Below the pieces are notes generated by a model that was given only the letters and a program-made list of their open reading frames with translations, did not search any database and had not been told where the DNA came from. Source: a virus. Taken from it: a DNA stretch of 23,551 bases. The position numbers and the translations under genes are program-made. Below are positions 1-6,127 of the stretch, one piece after another. The stretch is taken from the IMG/VR virus record IMGVR_UViG_3300050821_006219, positions 1 through 23,551 of that record; one strand, given 5' to 3'. How positions within the stretch are numbered: the stretch's first letter is position 1; each line of letters begins with the position of its first letter.

Positions 1-498
1 TCTGGCGGCACGGCGCCGGTCAACAATAGCATCAACGCCAACGTCGTCCCACCAGCCTCCCCAGGCCCGCCTGTCGGCGCTGGCCTGCTCGACCAGTCTG
101 GCGTGGCGCGCAGCCCGGCCGGTGTTCTCACGCCAGGGGCGCCAGCGGCCCAGCCGGTGGCGGCGCCTGCGCCTGTTCCTGGGCCGCTCGCGGCAGGCGG
201 CGCTGCGGGCTCGGCCGCGACCTCCAACCCGCGCTTCGTCGGCATCGACCGGCCCAACGCCGATCCAACGGCGCGCAGGGGAAGCCCGCAAGGGACTGCG
301 CTCAACCTCGCTGGCCTGTTCGGCGGCGGCGGGCAGAACCCTAATGTGCCTGCGGCCAACGCGCAGCCGGTGTCGGCGCAGCGTCCCGTTCCTGGCCCGC
401 TCGCCAACGCGCCCCTGCCGCCGGTCATGCCCGGCGACATCCGCAACCAGCGCGTCAAGAACGCCATCGCCAATCCAAACTGGTGGCAGAACCTCTGA
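1..498 (+). CDS. C-terminal part of an Ala/Pro-rich phage protein (5' end outside window)
   Basis: The frame is open from base 1, so the gene begins left of the window. A GTG at 103 is only an internal candidate start. The visible 165 residues are dominated by Ala, Pro, Gly and Val, with the repeated short motif PVPGPLA (two copies) and a Gly-rich stretch (LFGGGGQN). They end in a less biased segment, GDIRNQRVKNAIANPNWWQNL. No catalytic motif or membrane segment is visible. Low-complexity tails of this kind resemble those of the virion proteins in the right half of the window, so a virion protein is possible, but I do not recognise a family. The stop overlaps the next start by one base (TGATG), so the two genes are probably translationally coupled. 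Confidence 0.6.
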   Translation, partial: SGGTAPVNNSINANVVPPASPGPPVGAGLLDQSGVARSPAGVLTPGAPAAQPVAAPAPVPGPLAAGGAAGSAATSNPRFVGIDRPNADPTARRGSPQGTALNLAGLFGGGGQNPNVPAANAQPVSAQRPVPGPLANAPLPPVMPGDIRNQRVKNAIANPNWWQNL

Positions 499-698
499 TG
501 CCGAAGATCCTCGACCGCGTCGTCAGTCAGCTCAAGGCCAAGGGCGTCGCCAATCCCTACGCCGTCGGGGTCTCGGCAATGCAGAAGGCGGGCAACCTGA
601 AGAAGGGAACGCTGCAGGCGACCAAGCAGGGCGTTCGACGCGGCGCCATGACCCCAGCCCAACGCGAGAAGGCGCGCGACGCCCGCGCCAAGCCTTAA
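498..698 (+). CDS. Small basic conserved phage protein
   Basis: This is a 66-residue Lys/Arg-rich protein. The ATG at 498 overlaps the previous stop (TGATG); a GTG at 483 is less likely. The pattern is KAKGVANPYAVGVSAMQKAG, then NLKKGT, ATKQG and RRGAMTPAQREKARDARAKP. I recognise this layout from many podovirus and prophage genomes, where small proteins with an A(I/V)xxxxxQKxGxLKKGT core followed by RGxMTPAxREK lie near virion or packaging genes and stay unnamed. No function is established that I know of. The basic composition would fit nucleic-acid or virion association, but that is inference. Confidence 0.65.
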   Translation: MPKILDRVVSQLKAKGVANPYAVGVSAMQKAGNLKKGTLQATKQGVRRGAMTPAQREKARDARAKP

Positions 699-725
699 AC
701 CGCCCGCCTCCAGTTGGAGGAACAA

Positions 726-914
726 ATGATGCAAGCGATGAGCGTGTTTGTCGTGATCGACATTGACCATAGCGATACGCCAATCGCCGGAGTTTGGCGG
801 AGCATGGAAGCCGCGTCGGAGCACTGTCCGCCCGGCTACGTCTTGCTGAAACTCGATTTGGACACAGACCTGACAGAGGGGGGCGTTAGACCGGCTCCTT
901 CGCCCGCCGGGTGA
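726..914 (+). CDS. Small hypothetical protein
   Basis: This encodes 62 residues. I chose the ATG at 726 because a perfect GGAGG (716-720) lies five bases upstream; in-frame ATGs follow at 729 and 738. The start MMQAMSVFVVIDIDHSDTPI continues into a compact alpha/beta-looking sequence with a CPPGY turn and an acidic LDLDTDL stretch. I recognise no family. Its 3' end overlaps the opposing gene (886-1164) by 29 bp, so both strands code there. The good ribosome site and amphipathic pattern support a real gene, but the short length limits certainty. Confidence 0.55.
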   Translation: MMQAMSVFVVIDIDHSDTPIAGVWRSMEAASEHCPPGYVLLKLDLDTDLTEGGVRPAPSPAG

Positions 915-1164
915 CCGCCTTGAACACGCAGTGGACGAGGAACTCGACCACCACGCGCATCTCCGCGATCTCGGCCTCGGCCTTGCTGTCGCTCATCGCG
1001 CCCTCGGCGACGCGCTTCGGATAAACCCATTGCCGCCGCGACAGCTCGCGCCGACAGCAGCCGAGCAGATCGTTGAGGTTGACCTCATGCCACTCCATCG
1101 CCGGATCGCTGATCTTCACCAACGGCTCGCGATGATCGCGCCTCTGCGGGAACGTCTTGACCAC
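886..1164 (-). CDS. Conserved small phage protein (EWHEVNLNDLLGCCRREL type)
   Basis: This encodes 92 residues and is the last gene of a three-gene reverse operon. The pattern EWHEVNLNDLLGCCRRELSR, then RRQWVYPKRVAEGAMSDSKAEAEIAEMR, is one I recognise from Rhizobiales-type phages (RRxVYPRxVAxGxM...A...EI..M). These are small helical proteins of unknown function usually placed among early genes. The start is uncertain. GTG at 1164 has a GGGAG site seven bases upstream but gives an 80-bp overlap with the previous gene. ATG at 1098, just before EWHEV, would cut the overlap to 14 bp but lacks a clear ribosome site. The 3' end overlaps the convergent gene 726-914. Confidence 0.6.
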   Translation of the reverse strand: MVKTFPQRRDHREPLVKISDPAMEWHEVNLNDLLGCCRRELSRRQWVYPKRVAEGAMSDSKAEAEIAEMRVVVEFLVHCVFKAVTRRAKEPV

Positions 1165-1384
1165 GCGGCTTCTCCCTCAGAAAGTGGTTAAAGGTCTGGA
1201 TCATGTTGATCGTACAGAAGCGCAGTTGCTGAAGCCGCACGGCAATCGCCATGAGATCGCGCTCGTCCGTGGCGTCGAACAGCTTCTGCGCATAGTCCTC
1301 GGCGAGGCAGGCGACACGCCCCACCTCCTCCAACGCCTCGCGGCGCAGGGCCTCGATCATCGACGGGTCAGGCGCGTCAGCCAT
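1085..1384 (-). CDS. Small helical hypothetical phage protein
   Basis: This encodes 99 residues. The first two thirds (MADAPDPSMIEALRREALEE onward to the IQTFNHFL region) look like a real amphipathic helical protein. The last 25 or so residues (PRGQDVPAEARSS...) overlap the next gene in another frame and look like a low-constraint tail. Its ATG lies within the end of the upstream gene with an 8-bp overlap (ATGGCTGA), implying translational coupling. I do not recognise a family and see no catalytic motif or membrane segment. Being second of three overlapping small reverse genes supports it as coding. Confidence 0.55.
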   Translation of the reverse strand: MADAPDPSMIEALRREALEEVGRVACLAEDYAQKLFDATDERDLMAIAVRLQQLRFCTINMIQTFNHFLREKPRGQDVPAEARSSRAVGEDQRSGDGVA

Positions 1385-1574
1385 TCTTCAGCGCCTGAGC
1401 CAGCCGGTAGATCCGCCACGACGACGCTCTCGGTCCGTCGGTCCACTGGCGGATGTCCGCTGCGTCGCGGAGGGCCTCTGCGAAGGCGGCGTCTATTGGC
1501 CTCGCGGGCGCGGATGAAGTGCGCTTACGTCGATGTTTAGGGAGCGGCAGGTCGAAACTTGGTTGTAGGTTCAT
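1377..1574 (-). CDS. Small basic hypothetical phage protein
   Basis: This encodes 65 residues and is the first gene of the reverse trio (1574 to 886). The ATG at 1574 is preceded by an AGGAGAGAGG purine-rich ribosome site about six to ten bases away. The N-terminus is basic and disordered-looking (PKHRRKRTSSAPARP). The C-terminal half is helical (DAAFAEALRDAADIRQW and WRIYRLAQALKNG). I recognise no family. Directly upstream is the hairpin-rich gene-free stretch 1595-2039, which, if transcribed on this strand, would be an exceptionally long structured leader for this operon. Confidence 0.5.
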   Translation of the reverse strand: MNLQPSFDLPLPKHRRKRTSSAPARPIDAAFAEALRDAADIRQWTDGPRASSWRIYRLAQALKNG

Positions 1575-1594
1575 CTGCTGACCTCTCTCCTGAG

Positions 1595-2039
1595 GAGGCT
1601 CCCGGCCCGCAGGGCCGCTCTGAACTTCGGTTCAGCCGGGGGGCAGGCACACTTCGCCCTTCGACAGGACGAAGCGCGCTCTGAACTTTCGGACGAACCG
1701 AGAGACAAAACACATCTGCCCAACAACCTACGGCTCACTGCGAGCCACGCGCCCAGGTCACCCGGTCTGACGCTCAGTTGCTGCTTCTTGCGACGGCGGC
1801 GATGAGCAGCTGGGCAGACAGCCGATCATCACGTGCTGGTGGTTGCCCCCAGCGTCACTGTGTGCGCTTTTGCTCCACCCTGGTCTTACGTCCCAGGGAT
1901 CGGCCTCAACGGGAGGCTCGCTATGTTTCGTGAATGGCACGCAACTCTCCTGAGCTTTGAAAACTTGCGCCTTCAAAGTGTTGTTAAAGTCTGCTAAAGG
2001 CTGGCCGAGGATGTCCTGATCAACACCTCACAACCTGGG
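1595..2039. ncRNA. Candidate structured RNA: hairpin-dense gene-free stretch
   Basis: No convincing reading frame covers this stretch. The only frame here (1758-1976, reverse) has no family-like pattern. It holds many perfect or near-perfect local stems. Paired arms are 1604-1608/1612-1616; 1620-1625/1630-1635 around TTCG closed by C-G; 1659-1663/1670-1674; 1686-1692/1698-1704 (one wobble); 1732-1736/1742-1746; 1809-1814/1848-1853 with a nested 1819-1822/1835-1838; 1878-1883/1893-1898; 1903-1907/1913-1917; and 1955-1961/1972-1978. An outer stem 1601-1605/1636-1640 can enclose the UUCG hairpin. The phrase CTCTGAACTTCGG recurs as CTCTGAACTTTCGG. Stable C(UUCG)G closure favours the plus strand, whereas genes on both sides are reverse. 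It could be a free-standing phage RNA or a long leader for 1574-886. I could not match it to a named RNA family. Confidence 0.4.
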
Positions 2040-2073
2040 CCTGGGCGGTGTTCGGCCATACGCGCCGCCCAGG
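2040..2073. terminator. Strong hairpin after the nuclease operon
   Basis: Perfect 9-bp arms (CCTGGGCGG at 2040-2048, CCGCCCAGG at 2065-2073) begin three bases beyond the reverse stop codon at 2077. The position suits transcription termination of the 3411-2077 operon. There is no T-run on the reverse strand. On the plus strand TTCTTACTT follows, so a plus-strand or bidirectional role is also possible. It could equally close the hairpin-rich stretch next to it. Confidence 0.5.
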
Positions 2074-2076
2074 TTC

Positions 2077-2544
2077 TTACTTCAGCACCTCCCTGGCGAA
2101 CTCCATCATCTCCATCTCTTGAGAGATCTTGCCCCAGTGGCGCAGCGGGCCGATGGGCAATTTGACGCCCTCGGAGAGGCCGCCGTCGCCGCCGCCGCGA
2201 AAGCGATTGTGGGCGACGGGATCGTTCTCGAAATAGCGCGCGAGCCTGCGCAACACAGGGACCGGAAAGAGCAGGGTCGCGATAGTCTCGTCGCGGTGCT
2301 TCAGCTCATGCGCCCAAACGCTCGCTTCGGTCGCCATGACGCCCGACGGGCGCCCATTCCAGGCCGTCTCGATGCAGATGTTGCCGTAATCCCACGGCTG
2401 GTGACGCTCGCATTTGTGTTCGAACTTGCCGTCGAGCAGGAGGCGGGCGAACGCATGTTCGTCGACCAGCGCGCGGTTGAGCTGGAAGTCGAACTTGCCG
2501 TCGCCGTTGAAGGCGACGCGGTCGCTGTCGCGCGCGTCGTTCAT
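2077..2544 (-). CDS. Conserved phage protein, possible PD-(D/E)XK-like nuclease fold
   Basis: This encodes 155 residues. I chose the ATG at 2544 because it overlaps the preceding stop (ATGA). Upstream extension to 2700 would only read the pentamer array. The core KFDFQLNRALVDEHAFARLL is followed by FEHKCER, the NICIE strand, NGRPSGV, ATEASVWAHEL and LLFPVPVLRRLAR, a pattern I recognise from many phage proteins of unknown function. The strand-like EHKCE followed by NICIE with a downstream PSGVxATEAxxW resembles the E-x-K core of PD-(D/E)XK nucleases, but this assignment is inference. It follows a VRR-NUC gene in the same operon, so a DNA-processing role is reasonable. The last 30 residues are helical (GKISQEMEMMEFAREVLK). 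Confidence 0.6.
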   Translation of the reverse strand: MNDARDSDRVAFNGDGKFDFQLNRALVDEHAFARLLLDGKFEHKCERHQPWDYGNICIETAWNGRPSGVMATEASVWAHELKHRDETIATLLFPVPVLRRLARYFENDPVAHNRFRGGGDGGLSEGVKLPIGPLRHWGKISQEMEMMEFAREVLK

Positions 2545-3032
2545 GCAGCCCCCGCCTGCGACGAAATATCCTTGCCTAGCCTTGCCTTCCTGCGCCACGC
2601 CGCGCCTAGCTTCGCCTCGCCAGACCACGCCCGGCCATGCAGGGCCTCGCCTTGCGTAGATGAGTTGATCTGCGAGATTTGCGGCCTCACCGCCCCCCAC
2701 AGTTCGAGAATTTTGATCGGCTGATCGCGGCCATAGGTCACGGCGTAGGGGACGCCGCGCGCGATCATCAGGAGCTTAAAGGCGTTCTGCGGCTCCGACA
2801 GTTTGCCGTCGTCGGCCTTGAGTTCCAGCCATCCCGTCCGGTCGCCGAGCGTAGGCGACATCACGACGAGGTCGAACAAGCCGCGCGTTAGGCCTGCTTG
2901 ACCAGCAGCTCGCGCATTTGGCACGGCGGCGACCAGGGAACCGGGAACTTGGAGGGCCTTCCAATGATCCAGCACAGCCTGCTGGATGAGGCTCTCGCGC
3001 GGCGCAAAAATATTTCGACGACGCCGCGCCAT
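2541..3032 (-). CDS. VRR-NUC domain endonuclease with array-encoded tail
   Basis: This encodes 163 residues. Residues 13-118 match the VRR-NUC branch of PD-(D/E)XK nucleases. They show ESLIQQAVLDHW, VPNARAAGQAGL, TRGLFDLVV (D54), GWLELKAD (E70, K72), LSEPQNAF (Q82), then GVPYAVTYGRDQPIKILELW. Phage VRR-NUC proteins act on DNA, probably on branched or flap substrates, and are usually 100-120 residues with nothing after the final helix. Here residues about 126-154 (QGEALHGRAWSGEAKLGAAW and on) are read from a pentanucleotide array. The stop overlaps the next ATG (ATGA). The gene follows the XRE regulator (stop at 3043) by about 10 bp. The tail is likely a passive extension, but this is not proven. 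Confidence 0.8.
   Translation of the reverse strand: MARRRRNIFAPRESLIQQAVLDHWKALQVPGSLVAAVPNARAAGQAGLTRGLFDLVVMSPTLGDRTGWLELKADDGKLSEPQNAFKLLMIARGVPYAVTYGRDQPIKILELWGAVRPQISQINSSTQGEALHGRAWSGEAKLGAAWRRKARLGKDISSQAGAA
2567..2656 (-). repeat. Pentanucleotide array 1 (GGCNN on reverse strand, 18 units)
   Basis: Read on the reverse strand, 18 consecutive 5-mers stay in perfect phase over 90 bp: CGCAA, GGCGA, GGCCC, TGCAT, GGCCG, GGCGT, GGTCT and so on, ending GGCTA, GGCAA, GGATA. Positions 2-3 of the unit are nearly always GC. The array lies inside the 3' end of the VRR-NUC gene, directly before the ATGA junction with the next gene. Two of the three reverse frames are open. The third is closed by TAG from GCTAGG. 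Confidence 0.85.
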
Positions 3033-3042
3033 CGCATGCCCC

Positions 3043-3411
3043 TCAGGCTGCTCGAAAAAACTCGGGCGAAACTTCCTGCAGGCGCTTGATCAGGCGGACG
3101 CGCTCCTCGACCACCGGCAAGGGGCCGAACATGTCGAGCCGCGCCTCAGGCGCCAGAACCGCAAGCCAGCGCAGCGCCAATTCCAGCGACGGCGCGCGGC
3201 GGCCCATCTCAATCGAGGTGAGGTGCAGCCGGGTGATGCCGATCTTCGCGGCGAAGTCCCGTTGCATCATGCCGGGATATTTCTGCTGTCGCAGCGCCAT
3301 CAGCTCTTGGAGGGGGGCTTGGCGCGGCGGGCGTTTATGCGGCTTTTGGTCCATCTGGACAAGATGCCGCTGGACCTGCTCTGTCGTCAATAGAATATTT
3401 GCGCTGTCCAC
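3043..3411 (-). CDS. XRE-family helix-turn-helix regulator (phage repressor/Cro-like)
   Basis: This encodes 122 residues from a GTG at 3411; an internal ATG (MDQKPHKRPP) is an alternative. Residues about 36-86 form an XRE-type helix-turn-helix: LMALRQQKYPGMMQRDFAAK, then IGITRLHLTSIEMGRRAPSL, then a hydrophobic closing helix (ELALRWLAVLAP). There is no C-terminal peptidase domain, so this is not a LexA/CI-type self-cleaving repressor. It is read away from the forward early operon and sits beside three palindromes at 3434-3485, its likely operators. The probable job is control of early genes and of its own operon, which also holds the VRR-NUC and 2077-2544 genes. Confidence 0.75.
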   Translation of the reverse strand: MDSANILLTTEQVQRHLVQMDQKPHKRPPRQAPLQELMALRQQKYPGMMQRDFAAKIGITRLHLTSIEMGRRAPSLELALRWLAVLAPEARLDMFGPLPVVEERVRLIKRLQEVSPEFFRAA

Positions 3412-3428
3412 AAGGTAACGACCGTTTT

Positions 3429-3485
3429 GTTAACTGTTAACAGGATCTGTAAACTGTTAACACGGGATCTGTAAACAGTTAACAG
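3429..3485. promoter_or_regulatory. Triple palindromic operator region
   Basis: Three 10-bp sites share the GTTAAC core: CTGTTAACAG (3434-3443, a perfect palindrome), CTGTTAACAC (3454-3463) and CAGTTAACAG (3476-3485). Centres lie 20 and 22 bp apart, about two helical turns, so proteins would sit on one DNA face. An extra GTTAAC (3429-3434) abuts the first. The first two sites are embedded in a longer direct repeat (ACTGTTAACA ... GATCTGTAA). Placement between the divergent regulator and ERF gene is typical of a phage control region. The binding protein is inferred. Confidence 0.7.
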
Positions 3486-3520
3486 ACGTGCGAATACTTG
3501 TGGACGACCCCTTATTACCG

Positions 3521-3549
3521 TTGACAGCTCGATGGCGCGGGGACAACCT
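3521..3549 (+). promoter_or_regulatory. Possible early promoter
   Basis: A consensus TTGACA (3521-3526) lies 47 bp before the ERF start and just downstream of the operator sites. At 17 bp spacing the -10 position reads CAACCT (3544-3549), a poor match, so the promoter call is tentative. A GGGAG ribosome site (3560-3564) precedes the ATG at 3573. Confidence 0.35.
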
Positions 3550-3572
3550 GGGGCTTTGCGGGAGCGATCTTA

Positions 3573-4400
3573 ATGAGCGATACTCAATCGACGGCGGCTG
3601 CGGTCCCTTACCAGTCGGCCGACGTTGCGCCGCCCTCGGAGCCGTCAACTGTCGCCGGGGGCGGCGGCCTGCTCGTGATGATCGAGCGGCTCGCCACCAA
3701 TCCGCAGCTCAACATCGAGGTGTTCGACCGGCTCCTGACCGCGCGCCGCCAAGAGGAGGACCGCGCCGCCGAGCGCGCCTTCAACCTCGCGATGAGCCTC
3801 GCCAAGGGCGAGCTTCAGCCGGTCCTGAAAACACGCGACGTTGACTACCCGTCGAGGAAGGAGGGCGGCGCACGCACCAAGTACAAGTACGAAAGCTTCG
3901 CCGATGTCGCCAAGGTCGTCGACCCGGTGTTCGCCGCGCACGGCCTCGCCTACCGCTTCGCCGTCGAGCAGGGCGGCGATCTGGCCAAGGTCACCTGCAT
4001 CATCTCGCACAGCGAGGGCTACAGCGACCGCGTCAGGCTGGAAAGCAAGGTCGACCCAGGCTCGACCGGCATGAGCTGGGTGCAGGCGCTGGGGACGGTC
4101 CTGACCTACCTGCAACGCTATTCGCTGCGCGCGGCCATCGGCCTCGCCGCTGGCGTCGACGACGACGGGCGCGGCGCGGGCGGAACATCGCCGAAGATCG
4201 TCCCCGAACAGGCCAACGAACTGCGCCAGCTTTTCGACGAGACGGGCCGCAGCCCGGCCGGGACGCTCAACCTCCTCGGCGTCGCTGAGATCGAGGACAT
4301 GACCGTCGACCAGTTCATGCGGGTCAGGGCCGCGCTCAACCTCGCCAAGGCCGAGCAGAGGCGCACCAAGCCAGGGAACGACAATGCTCCAAGGAACTGA
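3573..4400 (+). CDS. erf: ERF-family single-strand annealing protein
   Basis: This encodes 275 residues. The ERF core runs from about residue 36 to 195: a helical N-part (LLVMIERLATNP, EEDRAAERAFNLAMSLAKGE), the family signature KYKYESFADVAKVVDPV (103-119), GLAYRF and VTCIISHSEGY strands, and GMSWVQALGTVLTYLQRYSL (166-185) leading to RAAIGLAAGVDDDG. ERF proteins bind single-stranded DNA and anneal complementary strands, supporting phage genome circularisation and recombination. The C-terminal third carries a segment (IVPEQANELRQLFDETGR) often seen as a small helical domain after ERF and RecT-like cores. ATG at 3573 has a GGGAG site. It overlaps the exonuclease gene by 17 bp, making a two-component recombination pair. 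Confidence 0.9.
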   Translation: MSDTQSTAAAVPYQSADVAPPSEPSTVAGGGGLLVMIERLATNPQLNIEVFDRLLTARRQEEDRAAERAFNLAMSLAKGELQPVLKTRDVDYPSRKEGGARTKYKYESFADVAKVVDPVFAAHGLAYRFAVEQGGDLAKVTCIISHSEGYSDRVRLESKVDPGSTGMSWVQALGTVLTYLQRYSLRAAIGLAAGVDDDGRGAGGTSPKIVPEQANELRQLFDETGRSPAGTLNLLGVAEIEDMTVDQFMRVRAALNLAKAEQRRTKPGNDNAPRN

Positions 4401-5025
4401 CGAATGGCGCCAAGCGCGCTGCGGGTCGATAGGCGCGTCCGACGCGCCGCGCGTCGTGAGGCGCATCAAGAGCGGCGGCTACAGCGCGGATCGCGAGAGC
4501 CTGATGGCGGAAAAGGTTCTCGAACGCCTGACCTTGACGCCGTTCGAGAAGTTCAAGAGCGCCGCCATGCTGAGGGGGATCGAGCGCGAGCCTGAAGCGC
4601 GCCTGCTCTACTCGATGGTGCGCGGCGTCGAGGTCGAGCAGGTGGGCCTCGTCGAGCACACGTTCATCAAGGGCTCGCACGCCTCGCCCGATGGCTTCGT
4701 CTTGCAGTTCGGCGGCACGGCGATAGAGGGGCTGATCGAGATCAAATGCCCAGAGCCCGCAGCGCACCTCGACACGCTGCTCACCGAGACGATCAGCAAC
4801 GACTACACCGTGCAGATGACGTGGCAGATGGCCTGCACCAAGCAGGCATGGTGCGACTACGTCTCGTTCAATCCCGACTTCCCGCCGCACATGCAGCTCT
4901 GGATCTCGCGCATCCACCGCGACGCGGGGCTCATCGCCGAGCTGGAGCGCGAGATCGCGCAGTTCATCAAAGAACTCGACCAGAAGGTCGACAAACTCTC
5001 ACGCCGCTATGCGGTGGCGGCATGA
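4384..5025 (+). CDS. YqaJ/lambda-type exonuclease of the recombination pair
   Basis: This encodes 213 residues. The YqaJ-like viral recombinase fold is clear. It opens QGTDEWRQARCGSIGASDAP (typical QgsxeWxxaRxGxiTaS start), then GIEREPEARLLY (65-76), SPDGFV with D103, GLIEIKCPEP with E119 and K121, and YTVQMTWQMACT with Q about 144. These are the metal-binding D-ExK and helix residues of lambda exonuclease-type enzymes that digest 5' strands of double-stranded DNA to give 3' tails for the partner ERF protein. The end is a long helix (AELEREIAQFIKELDQKVDK). It starts 17 bp inside the ERF gene. Its stop sits in an ATGA at the edge of pentamer array 2. Confidence 0.9.
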   Translation: MLQGTDEWRQARCGSIGASDAPRVVRRIKSGGYSADRESLMAEKVLERLTLTPFEKFKSAAMLRGIEREPEARLLYSMVRGVEVEQVGLVEHTFIKGSHASPDGFVLQFGGTAIEGLIEIKCPEPAAHLDTLLTETISNDYTVQMTWQMACTKQAWCDYVSFNPDFPPHMQLWISRIHRDAGLIAELEREIAQFIKELDQKVDKLSRRYAVAA

Positions 5026-5269
5026 GCATGGCCATGCAGTCCTATGCTGGGCGATGCATGGCGCGGCAGCGCGACGCGCGTCTCGGCAGGGCGATGCGGG
5101 GCGTGGCATGGCCCGGCGCGGCAAGGCAGGGCAACGCTGTGCATGGCGGGGCCGGGAACGGCAAGGCGCGGCTACGCGCGGCGAGGCATGGCAAGGCTCT
5201 GCGGGGCCGGGCAGGGCACGGTCTGGCATGGCCTTGCGCGGCGCGGAGATGCTCGGCGAGGCGAGGCTT
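5025..5269 (+). repeat. Pentanucleotide array 2 (GGCNN, 49 units)
   Basis: Forty-nine consecutive 5-mers (245 bp) hold phase without an indel from AGCAT at 5025 to GGCTT at 5265-5269. Typical units are GGCAT, GGCGC, GGCAA, GGCAG, TGCAT, CGCGC and TGCGG. Positions 2-3 are almost always GC. All three forward frames are open. The frame from the ATG at 5022 (overlapping the exonuclease stop as ATGA) continues for 94 codons to 5306, past the next gene's start at 5290. The array fills the entire interval between exonuclease and the next ribosome site. Confidence 0.9.
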
Positions 5270-5289
5270 AACAACGAAAGGAAAAGCGC

Positions 5290-5889
5290 ATGTTCATCGA
5301 GATTGAAGTAGCAGGAACCACACCGTTAATTTGCAACCGTTTTACTGACGAGGCGGCGATGGCCTCGACCAATGGCGACCGGGGCTCCTCGGCCGGAATG
5401 GATCGCGGCACGCCGCTGGAGATCGCGGCGTCGAAGCTCTACCTCGGCGTCGGCGGCAAGCCGATGATCCCGTCGCCCAACTTGCTGCGGTCCATCGTCG
5501 ACGGCGGCATGCACACGAAAATCGGCAAACGGCAGATCACGACGGCGCGCTCGTCGTTGCTGTACGCCTGCCTGTCGATTGAAGCGGCCGAGATCGATAT
5601 TATCCACGACCAGCCGTGGAAGGTCGACACGCGCCCGGTTCGCATTCCTTCGACCGGCGGGCGCATCCTCTGCCACCGGCCCATGTTCGATGACTGGAAG
5701 CTCGCGTTCGAGGTCGACCTCGACACGACCATTCTGAACGCGAAGCTCCTGCGGCAGATCGTCGACGATGGCGGTAAGAGGGTCGGCCTGGGCGACTTCC
5801 GGCCGGTCTGCAAAGGCCCGTTCGGCAAGTATCTCGTCACGCGGTGGGCCGAGCAGCAGGCCCAGGCCACGACGCGACTGGCGGCGTGA
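5290..5889 (+). CDS. Conserved phage protein of the recombination module
   Basis: This encodes 199 residues. The ATG at 5290 follows AAGGA by about eight bases. The pattern (TTPLICNRFTDEAA, GKPMIPSPNLLRSIVDGG, QITTARSSLLYACLSIE, QPWKVDTRPVRIPSTGGRIL, HRPMFDDWKLAFEVDLD, then GLGDFRPVCKGPFGKY) is one I recognise from many phage genomes, always unnamed. It occupies the place next to an ERF/exonuclease pair where a single-strand binding protein often sits. The Gly-rich GLGDFRP...KGPFGKY loop (167-181) recalls the RNA- or DNA-contacting Gly loops of RAMP/Cas7-type folds. Both roles are speculation. There is no signal peptide or membrane segment. Confidence 0.75.
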   Translation: MFIEIEVAGTTPLICNRFTDEAAMASTNGDRGSSAGMDRGTPLEIAASKLYLGVGGKPMIPSPNLLRSIVDGGMHTKIGKRQITTARSSLLYACLSIEAAEIDIIHDQPWKVDTRPVRIPSTGGRILCHRPMFDDWKLAFEVDLDTTILNAKLLRQIVDDGGKRVGLGDFRPVCKGPFGKYLVTRWAEQQAQATTRLAA

Positions 5890-5897
5890 AATTCCCT

Positions 5898-6127
5898 GGC
5901 AATGCGGGGCGAGGCAGCGCGTGGCGAGGCAAGGCGTGGCTATGCGCGGCTCGGCATCGCAAGACCGGGCTATGCCGGGCGTGGCGACGCGAGGCGTGGA
6001 GTGGCGCGGCTACGCGCGGCAAGGCGTGGACCGGCGCTTCGCGGAGTGGCGAGGCAAGGCGCCGCCGGGCCGGGCGAGGCGCGGCGTTGCATGGCGTGGT
6101 CCGGCGAGGCCAGGCAAGGCAAGGAAC
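5898..6127 (+). repeat. Pentanucleotide array 3 (GGCNN, 46 units)
   Basis: Exactly 46 phased 5-mers (230 bp) run from GGCAA at 5898 to GGAAC at 6123-6127 without an insertion or deletion. Only a few units lose the GC core (GACCG, GGAGT, GGACC, TTCGC, GGTCC, GGAAC). All three forward frames and at least one reverse frame are open. GGCTA occurs three times and is always followed by T or C, so no in-array TAG forms. It lies between the genes at 5290-5889 and 6185-6679, starting eight bases after the stop codon. Confidence 0.9.

Noticed and set aside
1758-1976. 72-codon reverse frame in the hairpin-rich stretch
   Set aside because: No ribosome site or family-like pattern, and the DNA is better explained by the many short stems.
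1595-2073. Assignment to a named large phage RNA class or to tRNA/tmRNA
   Set aside because: No tRNA-like T-loop or acceptor pattern and no motif I can tie to a named RNA class, so it is left as an unnamed candidate.
3645-4469. 274-codon reverse frame opposite the ERF gene
   Set aside because: It is the antisense shadow of a clear ERF gene in GC-rich DNA, with no family-like pattern and no ribosome site.
5025-5269. CRISPR array
   Set aside because: The repeats are contiguous degenerate 5-mers with no constant repeat of 20-40 bp, no spacers and no cas genes nearby.
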